Shown: positions 41,577 through 56,537, numbered from the stretch's first letter. The stretch: DNA of 64,000 nucleotides from Ahaetulla prasina (GCF_028640845.1 NC_080540.1:261983958-262047957), one strand, 5' to 3'. Notes: a model not told the origin generated them from the sequence alone. Numbers and translations: made by a program.

Positions 41577-44500
41577 TATACTACAAGATATTAGCATCTT
41601 CTAGCATACGGTAATGTCTGATGGTACTCCTTAACTGAGCCTTTGTAACCAGTTTTGAGAATTGACTATAGCTAGTTTATCCATGATCTTATGCCTCAAA
41701 TTGGCTGCTGTGCTCCATAATGGTGGGGTGGCAGTGATGCTCCAGTTCCAGGTGTTGACTGCACATTAAATTGTTCTTCCAGGTTTTCTTGAGTCTGTTA
41801 TATAAGGTGTAGTTAGCCTATGTCAAGTTGTTAGAACTGCTTCCTCTGACTTATTTTTTTCAGTTAATATAGATACAAGTCTTCTGTTCATTCATACTTC
41901 ACTCATACATTTCATATATCCCATCTCATTAGGTCTACTTTGTATAGTATTCCATCAATTCTAGGTTCTCATGTTTCGTTCCATTGATAAGAAATGTTAA
42001 ACAAATACTTCTTATGATTTAAAAGTGACATTAATTCCCAAAAATATTGCTTATTTAAGTGCATGTTATTAATATGTGGATAATAGCTGGAGTCTATATA
42101 TCAAGGTATAGGTATTGATATATTTGAATATATTTGATATATTTGAATATATCAAAATTACTGCCCCTATCCCTCCTTCTCATGGTGACAGTCCTGGGAA
42201 ATAGTTTTAAGTCTTCTTTCAAATCAATCCAGATCTGATTTGGGTATAACTGACCTATTTCTTTCCAGATTCCATCTTTAAGCCATGTAAACCTAGAGCT
42301 TAAATAAAACCCAACTATTCCTTCTTACTGCCCTGGAATTCTTTGTATGTAGCCTAATGAAAGCTTAAACAGTTTTTTTTTTTTAAGTTAGTTTAAAAAT
42401 AGAATTGCCCCAATTTTTTTCTGGAAACAAATATTTGGAGTATTTATACTTCCTGAAAGACTTTTATATTACTCATGAAGCTAATTCAGAATACTTTTAA
42501 AAAGATTCTTTGTAGTTTGATTTATTCCACATGTATTACTATCTCTTATTTTAAGGTCTGAAAAAATAATTAAAATGTATATTACTTTTGTAAAAACAGA
42601 ATTTTATTAACTATACTTTAAGTTTGTTATAAATCAATTATTTGTAATATAAACATCTAGAAAAAGTTAAATCTCATATTCTTTTTCTTTTCCACATAGC
42701 ATTTAACCCAATATTACAGAATGGTGAATGGTAGAAAGGACGATAAATGTAATTGCATATGTTTTCTATCAGCATTGATAACTAAAATTGTAAGTGCAGT
42801 TAAAATTCCAAACTGATCAAAAGATCTATCTACACTACATATCAATTTGTAATTTTAGCTTACTGTTTTTATTTTTTTCTGGGGGTCTCTGCATAAAATT
42901 TATTGATACTGCCTTATTTTAAAAGTAGATTAACAAACCTCAAACAATTATCTCACACTGTAAAATTGGAAAGGAATATTTGAAATGCATTCTGGTCCTT
43001 AGCCTATGCAAAAAGTGTAATGAAATTATACCTTGCTTGTTATGTATACAAATATAACTCAGTTAAATTATCAAAGTCATCCATACATAATATGAATCAG
43101 TCTCATGGAAAGAACATATTTATAAGCATTAAAATATAGAATACACATATCCATACTGCAGCTGGCTATGGCCAGTAGGGCAATTTTAATTCTAACATTA
43201 CAGTAATAATGTAAAAAGACAGAAAAGACCAACTATATTAACATATATTCTATTAATTATTTAACTTCTTACATTAACATTATATATTTATAATGCTAAT
43301 TAGTCATATCAAAACATCTTCAATATTAAGCAGGAAAATTACATCATCATTATCATTATTATTATTAAATATGGTACATGAAAATTAGTGTTTGCTGGTT
43401 ATTTATTGTAGATCACTAGTGCCCCCTTCTGCTATGAAATATAAACAAATAGAATCCGTCATTGTCTATTCCACAGCTTTCCCTTTTTAAGGCTGGTCAG
43501 GTTTTTTTGTTGCTCCCTACTTTATAGAATCATCTCCCCTTTGAAATATATATTGGAATAAAATGCTACTCTTGTATTATCCCAGATTCCTCTTATGACT
43601 TCCAAATTTCAAATATATACATAGATTCAGTTGTCTATAGTGTATATGCTAAGTACTTCCCAAACTGAATAATAGCAATAACAATTTGTCACTTATTCAC
43701 AGCAGTATTTTCTTGAAGATTTACTGTGAATAGCAGAAACGGATATGATTGTCTAAAATACAAGTTTTCAGCTCATAGATCAACATAAGATTTCATTTTA
43801 TTTACATACGATACACCTGTAAGGTAGCAATTGCGTTTTCCATTTTTCCCACTTGGATTCTAATTCTTTCTATTGATCACTGACCAGCTGTTAAGGCTGG
43901 AAAGTTTAGAGCCAGTTTTTTTTTTTAAAAAAAGCCTGTAAAGCAAACTAATATTAAATAAGTGTGCTGAAAAACAGCTTTTTATAAGCATAACATTAAA
44001 AAAAGTTATAGGTAAAAGACAAAAGTAATATCCAGAATATATTTTCCTGATTTTTTCCCAATAGCTTCCAAATGTTCCCTTACACTTACGTTGGTTACTT
44101 GAAATCATTTACGTTTATAATATGAAAAATATATCTGGATGCATAAAGCACTGATATGCGGCACAATTTTTTTTAATGAATTTTCAGCAGAAAATCAAAT
44201 TTAAAGAAGAAACTGAGTTACTTTCCCCTCCCTCCCCAATGCAGCACCATAGCTATAATTAGCTGTGTGGGTACTTTATGTTTTAGCAATTTGTAAAAAA
44301 TAAAAATATTTATTTATTACATGTTATTCATGAAATTTTCTTGGTTACATAAAACCGTCTGAAGGCTAGGGGGCATAATTATTAACTCTTAAGGATTAGA
44401 TGGGAGAAGTAAAAGATAATATTGTACATGTGTTACAGAGTAATAAATATATGACCACTGGTGGAATCGGTGTAAAATGTTGGTTCACTGAGATGAGCGT

Positions 44501-44897
44501 ATAGCAGTTTCCATAAAATAATATCTGAAATTAAATTACCATAGAACACCATCTAATTTAGATTCCTTGTAAACAGACCACCCCATATATTGATTTTTTG
44601 TAGTGCAACAGCAATTTATTCAGACTTATCTGATTATAATGAGCTTTGTTATCTAGTCCTCAGCCAACTTTTTATCTTCCATTAATTAGCTTGATCAGAA
44701 AGACTGGATAAATATATTGCTATAACATCACATTATCATACAAGAAATTAGTTAACTTTAGCAGCAATTTTGAAAAATCTATCTCATAACTTTAGAAAAA
44801 ACTTTTTTCTCCTCCACTGAGTCAGTCTTGACTTCTGGCAACTGAATTATCAAATCCAAGCACAATGATACAAAAAAATGTCAGTACTTGATATACC
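41577..44897. other. Unassigned AT-rich sequence
   Basis: No exon or RNA gene was recognised. It may contain further decayed L1 on the left, but no motif could be read with confidence. A direct repeat of tatatttgaatatatttga lies near 42,118-42,150. Confidence 0.45.
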
Positions 44898-44899
44898 TA

Positions 44900-45038
44900 C
44901 TCTGTTTCTCCCAAAATAAGACATCCCCTGATAATAAGCCCAATCGGGCTTTTGAGAGTTTGGCAATAAGGCCAAGCGCTTATTTCAGGGTTCAAAAAAA
45001 ATAAAATAAGACAGGGTCTTATTTTTAGTGAAACACAG
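44900..45038. mobile_element. TA-flanked MITE (AAAATAAGAC family)
   Basis: 139 bp. The left end CTCTGTTTCTCCCAAAATAA (then gac) and the right end, read inward on the minus strand, CTGTGTTTCACTAAAAATAA (then gac) are inverted repeats; TA flanks both sides (44,898 and 45,039). Inside: acatcccctgataataagcc. It is probably a Tc1/mariner-type non-autonomous element. Confidence 0.8.
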
Positions 45039-45040
45039 TA

Positions 45041-46969
45041 AGAATAAAAATAAACAATACTTTATTCTTGTGTCAAAAGCAAATGTATAAGACATTCACT
45101 CTACATTCAATAATGTTACTATTTCTCATCTATCTCCACTTGGAAATATTTATTCTAAAATGGAAAACTTTCCATGTCTTATGCTCATAAAGCTTTTCTT
45201 TTTCAGTGCAAGAAGGCAGAATATAAATCAATTAAATAAATAAAAACATTGTAATGAATGAAAAGGTAAAGGCTGGATGTTAGAACAAAATCAGTAAATG
45301 TATTTGAAGATTAGTTACCAAGGCCCCAAGAAGAATGAAATACATTCAGTCTCAAGATATAAAAATACCCTGAGGGGTTCTCCTTAACAGTAATGAGAAG
45401 CTGCTCCTTACACTAATAACATCATCACCTAATACTATATTCTGGCTCACAATCTATTATTTTCTCCTGTTGAAGAATTTAGCAGATTGGCTATGGTGAT
45501 AAGGAGCTGGGCCCCAGGGACAGCCCAATAAAACTATGAAACTCACCTCTGTGATTTGCTTTGAGGTTCAGCAACCTACAATGATTGACGCAAATGCATA
45601 GGTTTAAAATGGGGGTACCTATTAAAATTGGAGCTTTATTCCTTCTTTAATTATTTAATTAAATCTAGCATAGCATATTTTGCTATCAAGAGTCAATTAA
45701 ACTGAGATAGGCAGCTGTAGAATAAATACATAAATATTATTTTATTCCCACTATTGACATTTTGTGGACAATTAAATATCCCAGTCCTTGTTAGTCCTCA
45801 TTTTAATGTTCCCTTAGGATATTTTTCTTCCTTTTGGTTTTGTTTTTATATTTCTGTAAATCCTGACTTTTATCTAACTTTGCCCTTTTGTTTCTCAGTA
45901 ACCTCAATTTTGTTTCATAGCTATTGGTACATAATACCTGGAAGCAATATTAGAAAGTTACTGTTGATAAACAGGGACAGAGTCTTCTGGGAACAAATAT
46001 AGCTCAGGCTTCACTTGAAAATGCACACAGAGCTATGCAAAAGGGTTCCATATACACATGCCATCTTAATGATCATTGCTGAGTATTCTAGTAAGAATTT
46101 TGTAGGGGAAAAAAGGGTCCAAACCTAATTAAACCATTATGTATTGGAAAGTGCTAACACTGCTAACACTGGAATGGTTTCCTTTGATGTGGCTCCCAAA
46201 GGCTACCAATGAATGAGAGGAAAAGAAACTCAGTATGTGTCCCTCAAGACAAACAAAGAACTGAAGTGATTAAGACGATACCTTTTATATTTTGAATAAT
46301 ATTTTCAAACACCTATTGGCTTGATTTAAGAAAAGAAAAGCTGCAGTAACATGAAGCTAAGGAATGTCAACTCACTTACAAATAGTCTACAGGACACTTT
46401 TGAACTGGAAAAAAATATTTTTTTTGTAAGGGTGAAGGGATCGTGGCTGGGGTAGAGACCAATGAAACACACTGATACAACAGAGTAAGGCAACTATTTA
46501 AGAGAAGAAAGTACCTGATGCCCCTAACAGTGCCCAGAACATGCTGCTGATGTCATTATTCATGTCATTATTCATATCTTAGCCAGCAAGCATTGTTGTT
46601 AATGCTGCACTAAGGGATGTTATTATATAATGTTATTATATAAGAAAATTGCAGAGTAAATAGTGTTGTTTCTGAGAAAGTCTGCACTATTTTCCCAACT
46701 AAAAGTATTTCTGGGTCTTTGGAAAGGCAGGAAAAAACCAGTTATTCAAATATCCTGGACAATACCCTTAAAACACTTCAAAACTTCCCACTACCCCTTT
46801 TTTTTCTCTCTGCAAATAAATTAGGATTTCGTACATTTGTTTCTATAATTTAATCACATGTTCCCACCTTAGCAAAAAGCCAGTAGAAAAGTGTGGCTCT
46901 TTTCACAAGTAATCCCACAGAAAGCATTAGGTGGTATACCAGATGTCAGGGGATGATGACATTTCATTT
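45041..46969. other. Unassigned sequence
   Basis: No gene was recognised. Small tandem slips occur at 46,153 (gctaacact twice), 46,550 (gtcattattcat twice) and 46,620 (ttattatataatg twice). Confidence 0.5.
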
Positions 46970-46986
46970 AAAAAGAAGGCAAATTA

Positions 46987-47806
46987 GGGACTCGTTAGTA
47001 GGGTTTATAAGATTATAAATTCTGATGAAAAATTACAAAGAGTGATGAGGACAAATTGGGAAAAAGATCTTAATATTGAAATACCAGAATCAGATTGGAA
47101 TGTGAATTGGAAGAGTAGAATTATGAGAACTTTATCTATAAGGATTAAAGAGCACAATTATAAAGTTGTTTGGAAATGGTATTTGACTCCAGTAAGATTG
47201 TCACAAATGGATAAAAAAACTAGTAAAAAATGTTGGAGATGTGAGATGGAATTGGGGACTTATGAACATATGTGGTATAATTGTGATAAGGTTAAAAAGT
47301 TTTGGCAACAATTGGAGAAAATGATATTTGAAATGATGGGAAAGTAATAACATTGAGAGTGGAAACTATATTATTGTTGGTAATTAAGGAAATAGAATTA
47401 ACAAAATATGAAAAAGAATTGATTAGAATTATGATTATAATAGGTAGAATTATAATAGCTAGATATTGGAAACTAGATGTGATTTTTAGAATAGAAGAGT
47501 GGAATTCTGAAATGTGGAAATTAGCTTTAAATGATAAAATGACATGTGATATTAAAATTAGAAGTGGTGTGTATAAAGAAGATATTTTCTGGAAGACTTG
47601 GAAACCATTTGTGGACTTTGCGCTTGGAACATTGGACGCTTCAGTACCTGTACCTCGAGAACGTGGTTTTTGGCAATCATGAGGATATATCCGAAGACCC
47701 AAATCTTCCTTTTATGTATAGCACAAGGGTGTAATAATGTATTTTCTTTTTGTTTGTTTGTTGCAAAAAAAATAATAAAAAAATAAAAAAAAATAAAAAA
47801 ATAAAT
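46987..47806 (+). mobile_element. 5'-truncated L1 insertion with 17-bp target duplication
   Basis: The insert carries the last part of L1 ORF2, a 3' untranslated region and an A-rich tail (47,765-47,806). AAAAAGAAGGCAAATTA occurs exactly at 46,970-46,986 and 47,807-47,823. Both the long duplication and the A-rich tail are products of target-primed reverse transcription by L1. At 820 bp it is heavily 5'-truncated. Confidence 0.95.
47018..47682 (+). pseudogene. L1 ORF2 C-terminal domain, frameshifted
   Basis: The first frame (to 47,347) reads MRTNWEKDLNIEIPESDW, then WKWYLTPVRLSQMDKK and the zinc-knuckle-like CWRCEMELGTYEHMWYNC typical of L1. A stop and frameshift at about 47,345 separate it from the second part (TKYEKELIRIMIIIGRIIIA, ending PRERGFWQS). 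The two together represent the C-terminal third of ORF2 and have no catalytic domain. Confidence 0.9.
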
Positions 47807-47867
47807 AAAAAGAAGGCAAATTAAATTGTTTTAAAAAATTGGAAAACTAACATAATAAATAATCCTC

Positions 47868-48074
47868 ATTTGTCAACTGCCTCACTTAGCAACTGCTGCG
47901 GTTATAATGATGAAAAAAATAACTTCATGACCAATCCTCACATTTAGGAGTTTTGTACTAAAGCTAAAGAAAGCTGATGTAAGATTGTAAGTAACAGCCT
48001 CTTAGTGACCATTTTATTTAACAATCAAGTTTCTGATCCCAATTATGGTCACTAAACAAAACTATCTATAATGG
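47868..48074. mobile_element. TA-flanked DNA transposon relic, GTAGTCCTC family
   Basis: The left part aatcctcatttgtcaactgc and the right part tatggtcactaaacaaaact, then atctata, are decayed versions of the ends of this family (compare gaggactacctgta at 38,104). The middle has cttcatgaccaatcctcaca. Non-coding. Confidence 0.5.
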
Positions 48075-51000
48075 ACAAGAAAATTAAGAAACAAATCAGA
48101 AAATTCCCTGTTCAGCTTTATCCCCTGGTATTAACCTTTCCAATCACACTCTGATTCTTATGTCTGCAAAAATAAGAAACAGTATTAAGAATAAAGTAAA
48201 TGGGAAGCATATTTTAGCATACCAAGATGCTATATACCTTTTACTTTAAAAGAATGCCAATCACAACTATGCTTTGGTGGCCTCACATATATTATAAGCT
48301 ATTTAGACTTCAAATTACAGCTGATACATGAAGATGAAAGTCATCTTGCTTTCAAAGGAACCTGTTCAATATATGTTTTAGAATAATATAAATCGAGTAC
48401 TTATGAGAACATGTCCAGGGGGCATCTGCAGAGGACAGGGGTCAGTTTAAAAAGTTATGAGGGCATTCATGACCTTACCCCTTTTGTACATATGCCAATA
48501 ACATATGCATGTGCAAAGGGACAGGACTTCAATCACAACTATCATAGTCTTTTTAAGCTCTCTTGTGGACATTGTCAATTGCAATGTACTACACTGTAAG
48601 ACTGAAATTATTTTATGCATACCACATACCCTATTCAGCAGTAAGTCTTCAACATATAACCATGAAGCGTTAGTCAGATGTATTGCTTTGAGCTAAAAAA
48701 AAAATTGGAGCATGAACTTGGTATTTAGTATATGAGGAAAAGCTCAACTATTCAGTTATAGATATAGGATTCTTGAATATTTCATGTAATCCGAATATAT
48801 AGCAAATTGTTTCTTCAATTAGTACACAGATTCAATTGCCATTTATAATTGTCCAGATTTTGCAATATCAGCTAAAAAATGCATAAAACAATGTAAAATC
48901 TGTATTTTTAAGACAATATGTGTATCATGAGAGAATGGACTAAAATATATCAGAATTTAAATGTGATTTTTTTTAAAAAAATACAGTTGTATAGTTTGTA
49001 TCTGATACAGACACAAGATAGAATCAACTATGTGACTGCATGTAAATCTAACATCTAAAAACAAATTAGGCATTAATTTAGGATACAAGTTAGAGCTTAT
49101 ATCCTAAACTACTTTAATTGAATTAAAACTATATTACATTATACCTGAAAGTCTTTGAATCATGTTAATAGTTTATATTTCTTTGTACTACTGTGCTATA
49201 TACTAAAATGCAGGCATGCAACAGTTAACCATTCAGCAATCATGCAAAATGTCTGAACCATTTAGCAAAAATTAACCTGTTTATTCTATTGGTTTTTCCC
49301 CCCCACAGAAACAGTATATGCCTTTCCCTAAGAAATGGGGTCACATTGTATTTAATTTTATTTAAACCAGTTTGTCACCTTTCCAAGTTAACATTTTCCA
49401 AAAATAATATTTCTGTATGGATCATGATTTTAGAATCTTTTACAATGTCACTCATCTTATTAAAATAAAGCATCACCAAAACTGAAAATATACTTCCCAT
49501 ATTTTGATCTATAATTGTAGATAAATACTTTGTAGGTCAAATAAATTTCTTATTGTACTGCTGTATGCAATTACTTAAAAAAACTTTTTAAAGCCATCAA
49601 CTTTCTGAATCCCCTGTTCGTATGTGATAGTTAGGGTGGAGGGTGGGTGGAGGAAAGGGTTATATGGGTAATTTTGTAAAAAAAAAAAAAGGAAATGAGT
49701 AGTACAAATAATGAGAGGTTTAAAGAAATAAAAAAGCAAAATAATTCACTGCATATGCTTGCAACAAATAAAAACAATACAGTTTAAAAATAACTAAAGA
49801 AAGATTAAGTACTTGAATCAGCTTTCTATATTGTACTTTGACAGGATGTCAGGAATAACCAAATTCATTGCATTTATTAATGATGACAGAAAGAACAAAA
49901 CATGGCAAGGCAATGCTCATCAGTTCAACTCGCCTAAAAATTAATTATAGCCATCATAAGAATAATTTTAAAATATATTATTTCAATGTAGCTAAGACAT
50001 CTACAAATTGAGATAACCCATAAAATAAATCTAGAAGTAAGACGTCCTTGCTACATTTGAGGTTCCTGTTTAAATAGCAGATTATATTTTTAGTTTCTTT
50101 CAGGGACACTATTACAATAACCTTGGAGGAGGAGGTTAAAGAGGGTAGGAAAGCATGTGATGGTGAAAAAGAGTTTATGATCTACAATTGAAAATAATAA
50201 TTAGCTCTTCAGTAAAAAGTCTTAACAAGAGTTCAACACAGAGAAACAGACTGGATGAGTTAAATATTGTGATGCGTAAACCTAATGCCATCATTTGACT
50301 CTTCAAATCTCAGCCTCTTTTTCTTCCACATTTGCTGATTAGGCTAAAGATTCATATAATATAAATCCTGACAGAAATATGATAGACAAATTAGTCCATG
50401 TTCACAGAGAGCCAGTTTTGTTTCTCATAAAAAAAAGCAAACATAAATCTTTCTTAGCTGACTATGTTGAGCAAAGACAAACTTGTGTCATCCACAAGAC
50501 CATAGTTCCTATTAATTGTAAATTAGCTACAGCCAGAACATCTGGAAGGCACTGTTTGTTGATCTTTCTCACCATGCCCCTTGTTCTTGAAGCACTGGCA
50601 TAGTAGCTGAATACAGATGTCTGTTGTTACTTATCTTTCACTACAACTTCCTTTATTACAAAGATAAACCTATTAATTTAATAGTAACATCTCTGACCTT
50701 TTAAAATGTCTAAAATGCCCATATTAGTTTGCATTAAAAATGCTAAGGAAGTCTGATCAGTCCAATCAGAAGACTATTAGAACCCATATGTAAGTTGCTC
50801 TGATTCTCAGGATATGTCTAATCATAAATGCAACTTGACTGCTTCTGCAGCCTCCATGGAGGGCTAAATTTGATAGTATACGGAAGCATCAATCATCCCA
50901 TTTACTGACTAGAAGTGGTCAGTGAGGGCACATTGTTATTTTGTGTCTAAAAATATAAAGTGCTAATTTTAACCTTCAAAATATTAATCATCCTACCCTC

Positions 51001-54000
51001 CCACCCACTTACTGTCAGAACACCCTCATGATTATACTGTTTGTTCACCAATTCTAAATGGTGAAAGGCACTTAAGACAAGAGGGCCATTTGTGCTGCCG
51101 AATTAATAAAAAGTCCCAGCATTAACTTTTATTGGGAATAGTCAGCATTCTCAGTACAACTAGGATTATATAGTTATCTTACATGGTTTTAATTCATGTC
51201 ACCCCAATGAATCTTCAATTAAATCATTTCAAAAGCACATACAATTTTGTATTTTATCATCTAAACATGACTCTTATTTTGTAACCTATATATCTATCTA
51301 CAAAGTTATTCAGTGTAGTGCTGGGATAAAATGAAGGAAGGGGGTTATATAATAGAAACAAAAGGGGTGCCACAAATATCCTATTGCTATAATCAAAAAA
51401 TTGTTATGAGACCTCACATACACATGGAATTTCATAGTGAAATTTTGAATGTAGAATTTTTCACATTTGAAATACAGGACAAATTGTCAGGCAGCTTCTG
51501 ATATCACGAAAGATGCTTACAAGAGAAAAAGAAGGAAAGCCAGTCTATATTACAGCAGCAATGTTTTCTTTTCCTATATAAAATTCCTTTTTTTTCCTTG
51601 TAAGCATCTCTAGGAGAAGTACTAACATGACAACAGTTAGTGCAGATTCAAATTCATATTTATTTAGAATTTTATTGGCCGTCTCTCTGACAGTCCCCAT
51701 TCCCTGAAAATAGTATTTCTGCCAACAGTGCTCTGAACCATTTTAAGTTCTAGTGATATTAAATTAATGGCTTATTAATTTAAATGATTAAATTATGTTT
51801 TAGTCCTCGTGCCTGAATTCAATAAGAAGAAATGCTTAGCAATGCCCACTTGTCCTTCTAACATATAGCAGATGAAGAAGTCAGAAGAGCATTTTCTGAG
51901 GAAAGCCGTCTTCTACTTAGGATATTCCCTGTGAAATGGAATAGCCCTGAAAAAAATCACAATTCTTAAATCTCAAGAATTCCAAGGTAGACGAGAGTGA
52001 AAACAGGCTACAGCTAGAAAGCAGTGATGCTAGTAATATCAGAAAGGTTTCACTGACAAATGTGCAATGCAAACATTTCTATTGTTTGGTTAAAATTTGA
52101 TAAAATTTCATTTAGCACTAGGTTTTTAAAATACACTTCAGGATCATGCTGAATTTGGATTCTATTTTTTTCTTATCCTTTTTTTATGGTTAGCAATCTT
52201 CCTACCTTCAAATTCTAAGAGAATTTTATCAATGCTTAATCTCAGGGAATTAAATGAGTTTGAAATTGTTTTACAATAATTGGCCTAAAGGTGAAAACCA
52301 GTGGTGTTTTTTTTTTTTTGTGGGTGGGGGTGTCGGTATCTTTATAGAACAGAACACCAAATTTCTATTCCCTCAAAAAGGGAATTTGTTTCCATTTGTA
52401 CCAGAATATTTCAATTATAGCTTTTATGCTTTGAAATTTGAGAACATTAAATGAAATAGAAAGGTCACCTGGTTAAATCACAGAGATTCCTGGTATGTAT
52501 TATTTTTTCCCCTCAAGCAGAACCTTAATTATTTAGAAACACCTGATTGCAATTATGGTACACTAATTGAAGGGAAAATATTTTTATAATTGCATTTTTG
52601 TGAACACACGATCATAGCTTTCTTATTGCCTCTTGGTTTGGAAATGTGACATATTATTCAGCCAAGGACCTTTGATGTGTTTTTCTTCTATCCATCTCTG
52701 CTCCAACAATTCTGTCATACAGGGAACTGAAAATTAAGTTATTCTCACCAGCAATACTCCCTCACAAAGCATCTTTCAACCATAGATATAAACCACAGAA
52801 CAATTCTTGCCAGGCTTCTCATGCAAATGCTGCCGAAAAACTTACAAGAGCACTTTAAAATATTGAGAATCCTTCAATACAGCCCTTTATAATAACTTTT
52901 ACTTGCTAATTTCTATGGGTCAGTTGCAAAGGAATAGACCTGTCAATCTTTCTCAGATGTAGCAGAATTTGTCTGTCTACAAACAGGGATACTTTGTTGT
53001 TGCCATAGAGACTAATCCTCCACTTTCCTTCTGTTGACACAGCTAGTCACTGTCTAAACTACCTGATCACACTTTTAATAGGCAGCTGACTGGAGTACCA
53101 TAAAATGCGCAAATCAAGTTTGGAACACTTGACACATCTACTTTGCTTTTTAAAATGTGCCAGGAATTCTATCTTATTTGTTATAATACTAAAGTATAGA
53201 AGGAGAAAAAACATGACTTAAGTAACAATTAATTTGCCTGAGTTCTAAGTTAATTATACCGTTCAGACCAGCTAAATTGTTATTGTTCAGGCATTATTAT
53301 TTCAGGCATCCTGTTTTAATGGACTTGAACAATCCTAAACAACAATTCATCATAAATATGCACATTATTAGCAATATCTGTATTCTCTCTCTCTGCCTTT
53401 CATTGAGTTCAGCAATGCAAAATTATCATTTTCTAATGTTTTGTTTTAAAGCTTATGGAAGCAGGGCAATCTTTGATGGTCTTCAGTTGTGAGACCTTGA
53501 ATAAACTGTCACTTCTATTATATTTCACAGAGTTTGAATCATCAAACTGAGTTGTAGTCTATAATCTAAAGCCCATTAAATAGAAATATGATGTTTGGAA
53601 CATCAAGTTCTACATATTAAAGAGAAAAGTTTTTAAAAAATGGTTAAAATTAGTTCCTCAATATCTTTACATGCACAGAAAGAAAACACATGCACAATGT
53701 TATTTGGACATTTTTAAAAAAAACTAATTCACAATACTGTCTGTAAATAATATGGTCCTTACAGAATAAGGATAATTTATATCCAGATAGTACGCTCAGA
53801 ACAGCACATTAAGGATACAATGTCTGTGTATATATCTTCCCAGGAATATATTTTATTAAATTCACTGGGATTTATTTGGACACTCATAACATTCTGAAGT
53901 ATGCCTTCTATCACCAGTATCACCAGTGTTCATTTTACTTCTCTTGCAAGTTTTTCTTCACTTCCCAAATGCGTTCATTATATTTTTGTTTAAAAATATA

Positions 54001-56529
54001 ATGCTAAGTATAACATCACTAATGGCCTATGTTTTGCATCCTCACTTAATGTGTAACAGAAAAGAAGTTTCTTGTTGTGCCTCCTTCAATTAACAGGAAA
54101 AACTGATGTGTATCATTAATTACGTCAGTGAGAATCATAAATCATCAGTGAGTGCTGCAATTAATTATTTTTAAGTCATGTGAAGAACCATGACAGGCAC
54201 AAGATAAATTCACAGACCTTTCATACTAGAATGAAGTGGGAGGGAAAAAATAGAGATGGAGAGAAAGCAAGATTATCATCAGTTTATAAATTCTAGATAA
54301 TGTTAGTACACCGAACAGTTTTTATGGCATACCAAAACATTCTGCTATAAGCCTTGGATTTAGATGTCGAAAATATCCTAAGGAGAAGCCTGGGTTTAAA
54401 ATACAATATTTTATTAATGCTGTTCTAAAACCAATTAGCTTCCATTAGGAATGAATATTAGTTTTCACTTATTTCAGAAGTAATTTTGCTTTTGCTTTTA
54501 TTTTTTAGAGTGATTTGTTTTGTGTCTATAAGTATGTGAATGAGTGATTGAATGAATTAATTAAGGGCTATAGCAGACAAAAAGCAGTGTCTGTCTCTGT
54601 GTGTATACATAGAAAATAATTTAAAAACTAGACTTCTTTTTAGTTTAGTAACAGTTTTAAAAAATAGTTGGAAATAGGTTTTTTTTAACCATTTCTTTAT
54701 TGCTTTAAATCTTTCAAATATCCATACACAATTATGGTAAATAATACAATAATCATATCTGGATTAACTGAATTTGTGTAATTAAAAGAATAGATTTTTC
54801 TGAATTTTATTTTTTTTCACTTAGGCATATACTTACATTAAATATTGTGAACATTTTAATATTCTAACACATTTTAAATTATTTATTTCCTGTCCTTTTG
54901 ACTGATGAAGTCATAGTTTTTCTAATTATAGAAATGTCCTTAATAAATTGTGTTCACTTACTGGTTTATTTTTATAATGAAATTCTTCCCAAAAAGTTAA
55001 TTGCTTTATAAATTATATTTGGAAAATAATATTTTTACACACACGCATACACCCACTGAAATATATTTACTGTCAATGTAGTTTTGAGCATGTTAATACT
55101 TAATTTTATTCAAATAAAAAATCCTTGAGTACACTACTATAAGCTAACAAGCTTATAATTATTAGTAGAATAGTGAGTATCATTATATTTTCACAATAAT
55201 ATCCAGTCTGGTGGGTGACTGCTGAACACTGCATAACTATTGAATGATGATACTATTTATTTGACACAGAAAGAGACATTTACAGGTGCAGCCCTTTTAA
55301 AGAATGATGTAGAAATATTCTGTTAAAAAAAACTAAAAGGGCAAGGTAGCATTAGCAATATTAAGCAGAGACAACTAAACATTAAGACGTTAAAAGTGTC
55401 CAGATCTTTGACCCAGCAGCATCAGCTAATCATTTATGGGGATAATTTCTTCAATCCTCTCTATGCAAATCTATGCCTGGTAAGTGAAGCATGTTTAGTA
55501 AGGAAGAAAAGTCTGCTACTATTGCAACATCAAGAGAGCTGGACATTCTCTTGTTTTTATTAGTAGGAGATGAGGCAGGAAGCAATAATTAGTTCTTCTC
55601 AGTATCTCACAGATACTGTATGCAACTGTTGTAGTTACAAGCATCCAAACATGTATACAGCTATAGTTCCATCACACACTATCTCAAGTGGTAGCTGAAT
55701 ATTTGCATATATCTTCAAACAACACATCACCTGTCAGCAAGTAAGGATGGGAATATACTTTCCCCCTTGCAATGTGACATAGTCACCAATGGCACTAACT
55801 CATGAGATACTGTCCTGACCATAGGTGCCATTAATCTAGATAGTCATAATGATAATGGATTATTTCTGAATCTGAAGAAGGTATATTGCCGATATTAAAC
55901 ACACACATTTCATATTCAAGTCTTATCACTTTTCAGTTTTCATCAAAATCTATGGAAAATCTATGATACTAGCCATGAAAAGTTTTCTGTACAGTAGACA
56001 CTTTCAAAAGCTTCTGAGGCTAGATTTCTCAGAGGTTCAACATGTCTGTGCCAGTCCTTTGCTTAAAATTGTAATAACATCATCTGCCAGCTCCAGTGGC
56101 ATTAACTGTTACAGCATTTGCATAATCAAAAGCGAAATTCCAATCTTTATCCTAACATCAGTTTCCAGGCTTTTTCTAAACATTTGGGTGCCATAGCTTA
56201 CAGTGCGCAACATATCTAGTGCTAAGAAAATTGGAAATGTAAAATACAGCCAAGTGCATTAATTAGCATCAACATAGACTTTGTCTATATCATTGCCACA
56301 TCACACTAATAGTCTATTCCTACAAGCTTTTTCAACATAGCCATTTTTTGCTGTTGTTCTTTTTTTTAAAAGGCCATTTAAAATCCAACCAGTGTGAAAG
56401 CAACATAGCAAAATAGAAAACCTTTCCTTCTCAAAACTATAAGTAAAAATGTCCTGTGAAAGTCCTTAAGATCTATATCAGAATCAGTAGCCACTGTATA
56501 AAAGGCAACTGAATTATCTGGAAGAATGC
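48075..56529. other. Long transposon-poor, non-coding AT-rich stretch
   Basis: Over 8.4 kb I see no LINE, SINE, hAT or long microsatellite and no convincing exon. Open frames are all below 85 codons, without domains. Simple tracts occur (A run at 49,678; T run at 52,310). Such a stretch may be intergenic or intronic and could hold conserved non-coding elements; the sequence alone does not tell. Confidence 0.5.
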
Positions 56530-56537
56530 CTATTATT

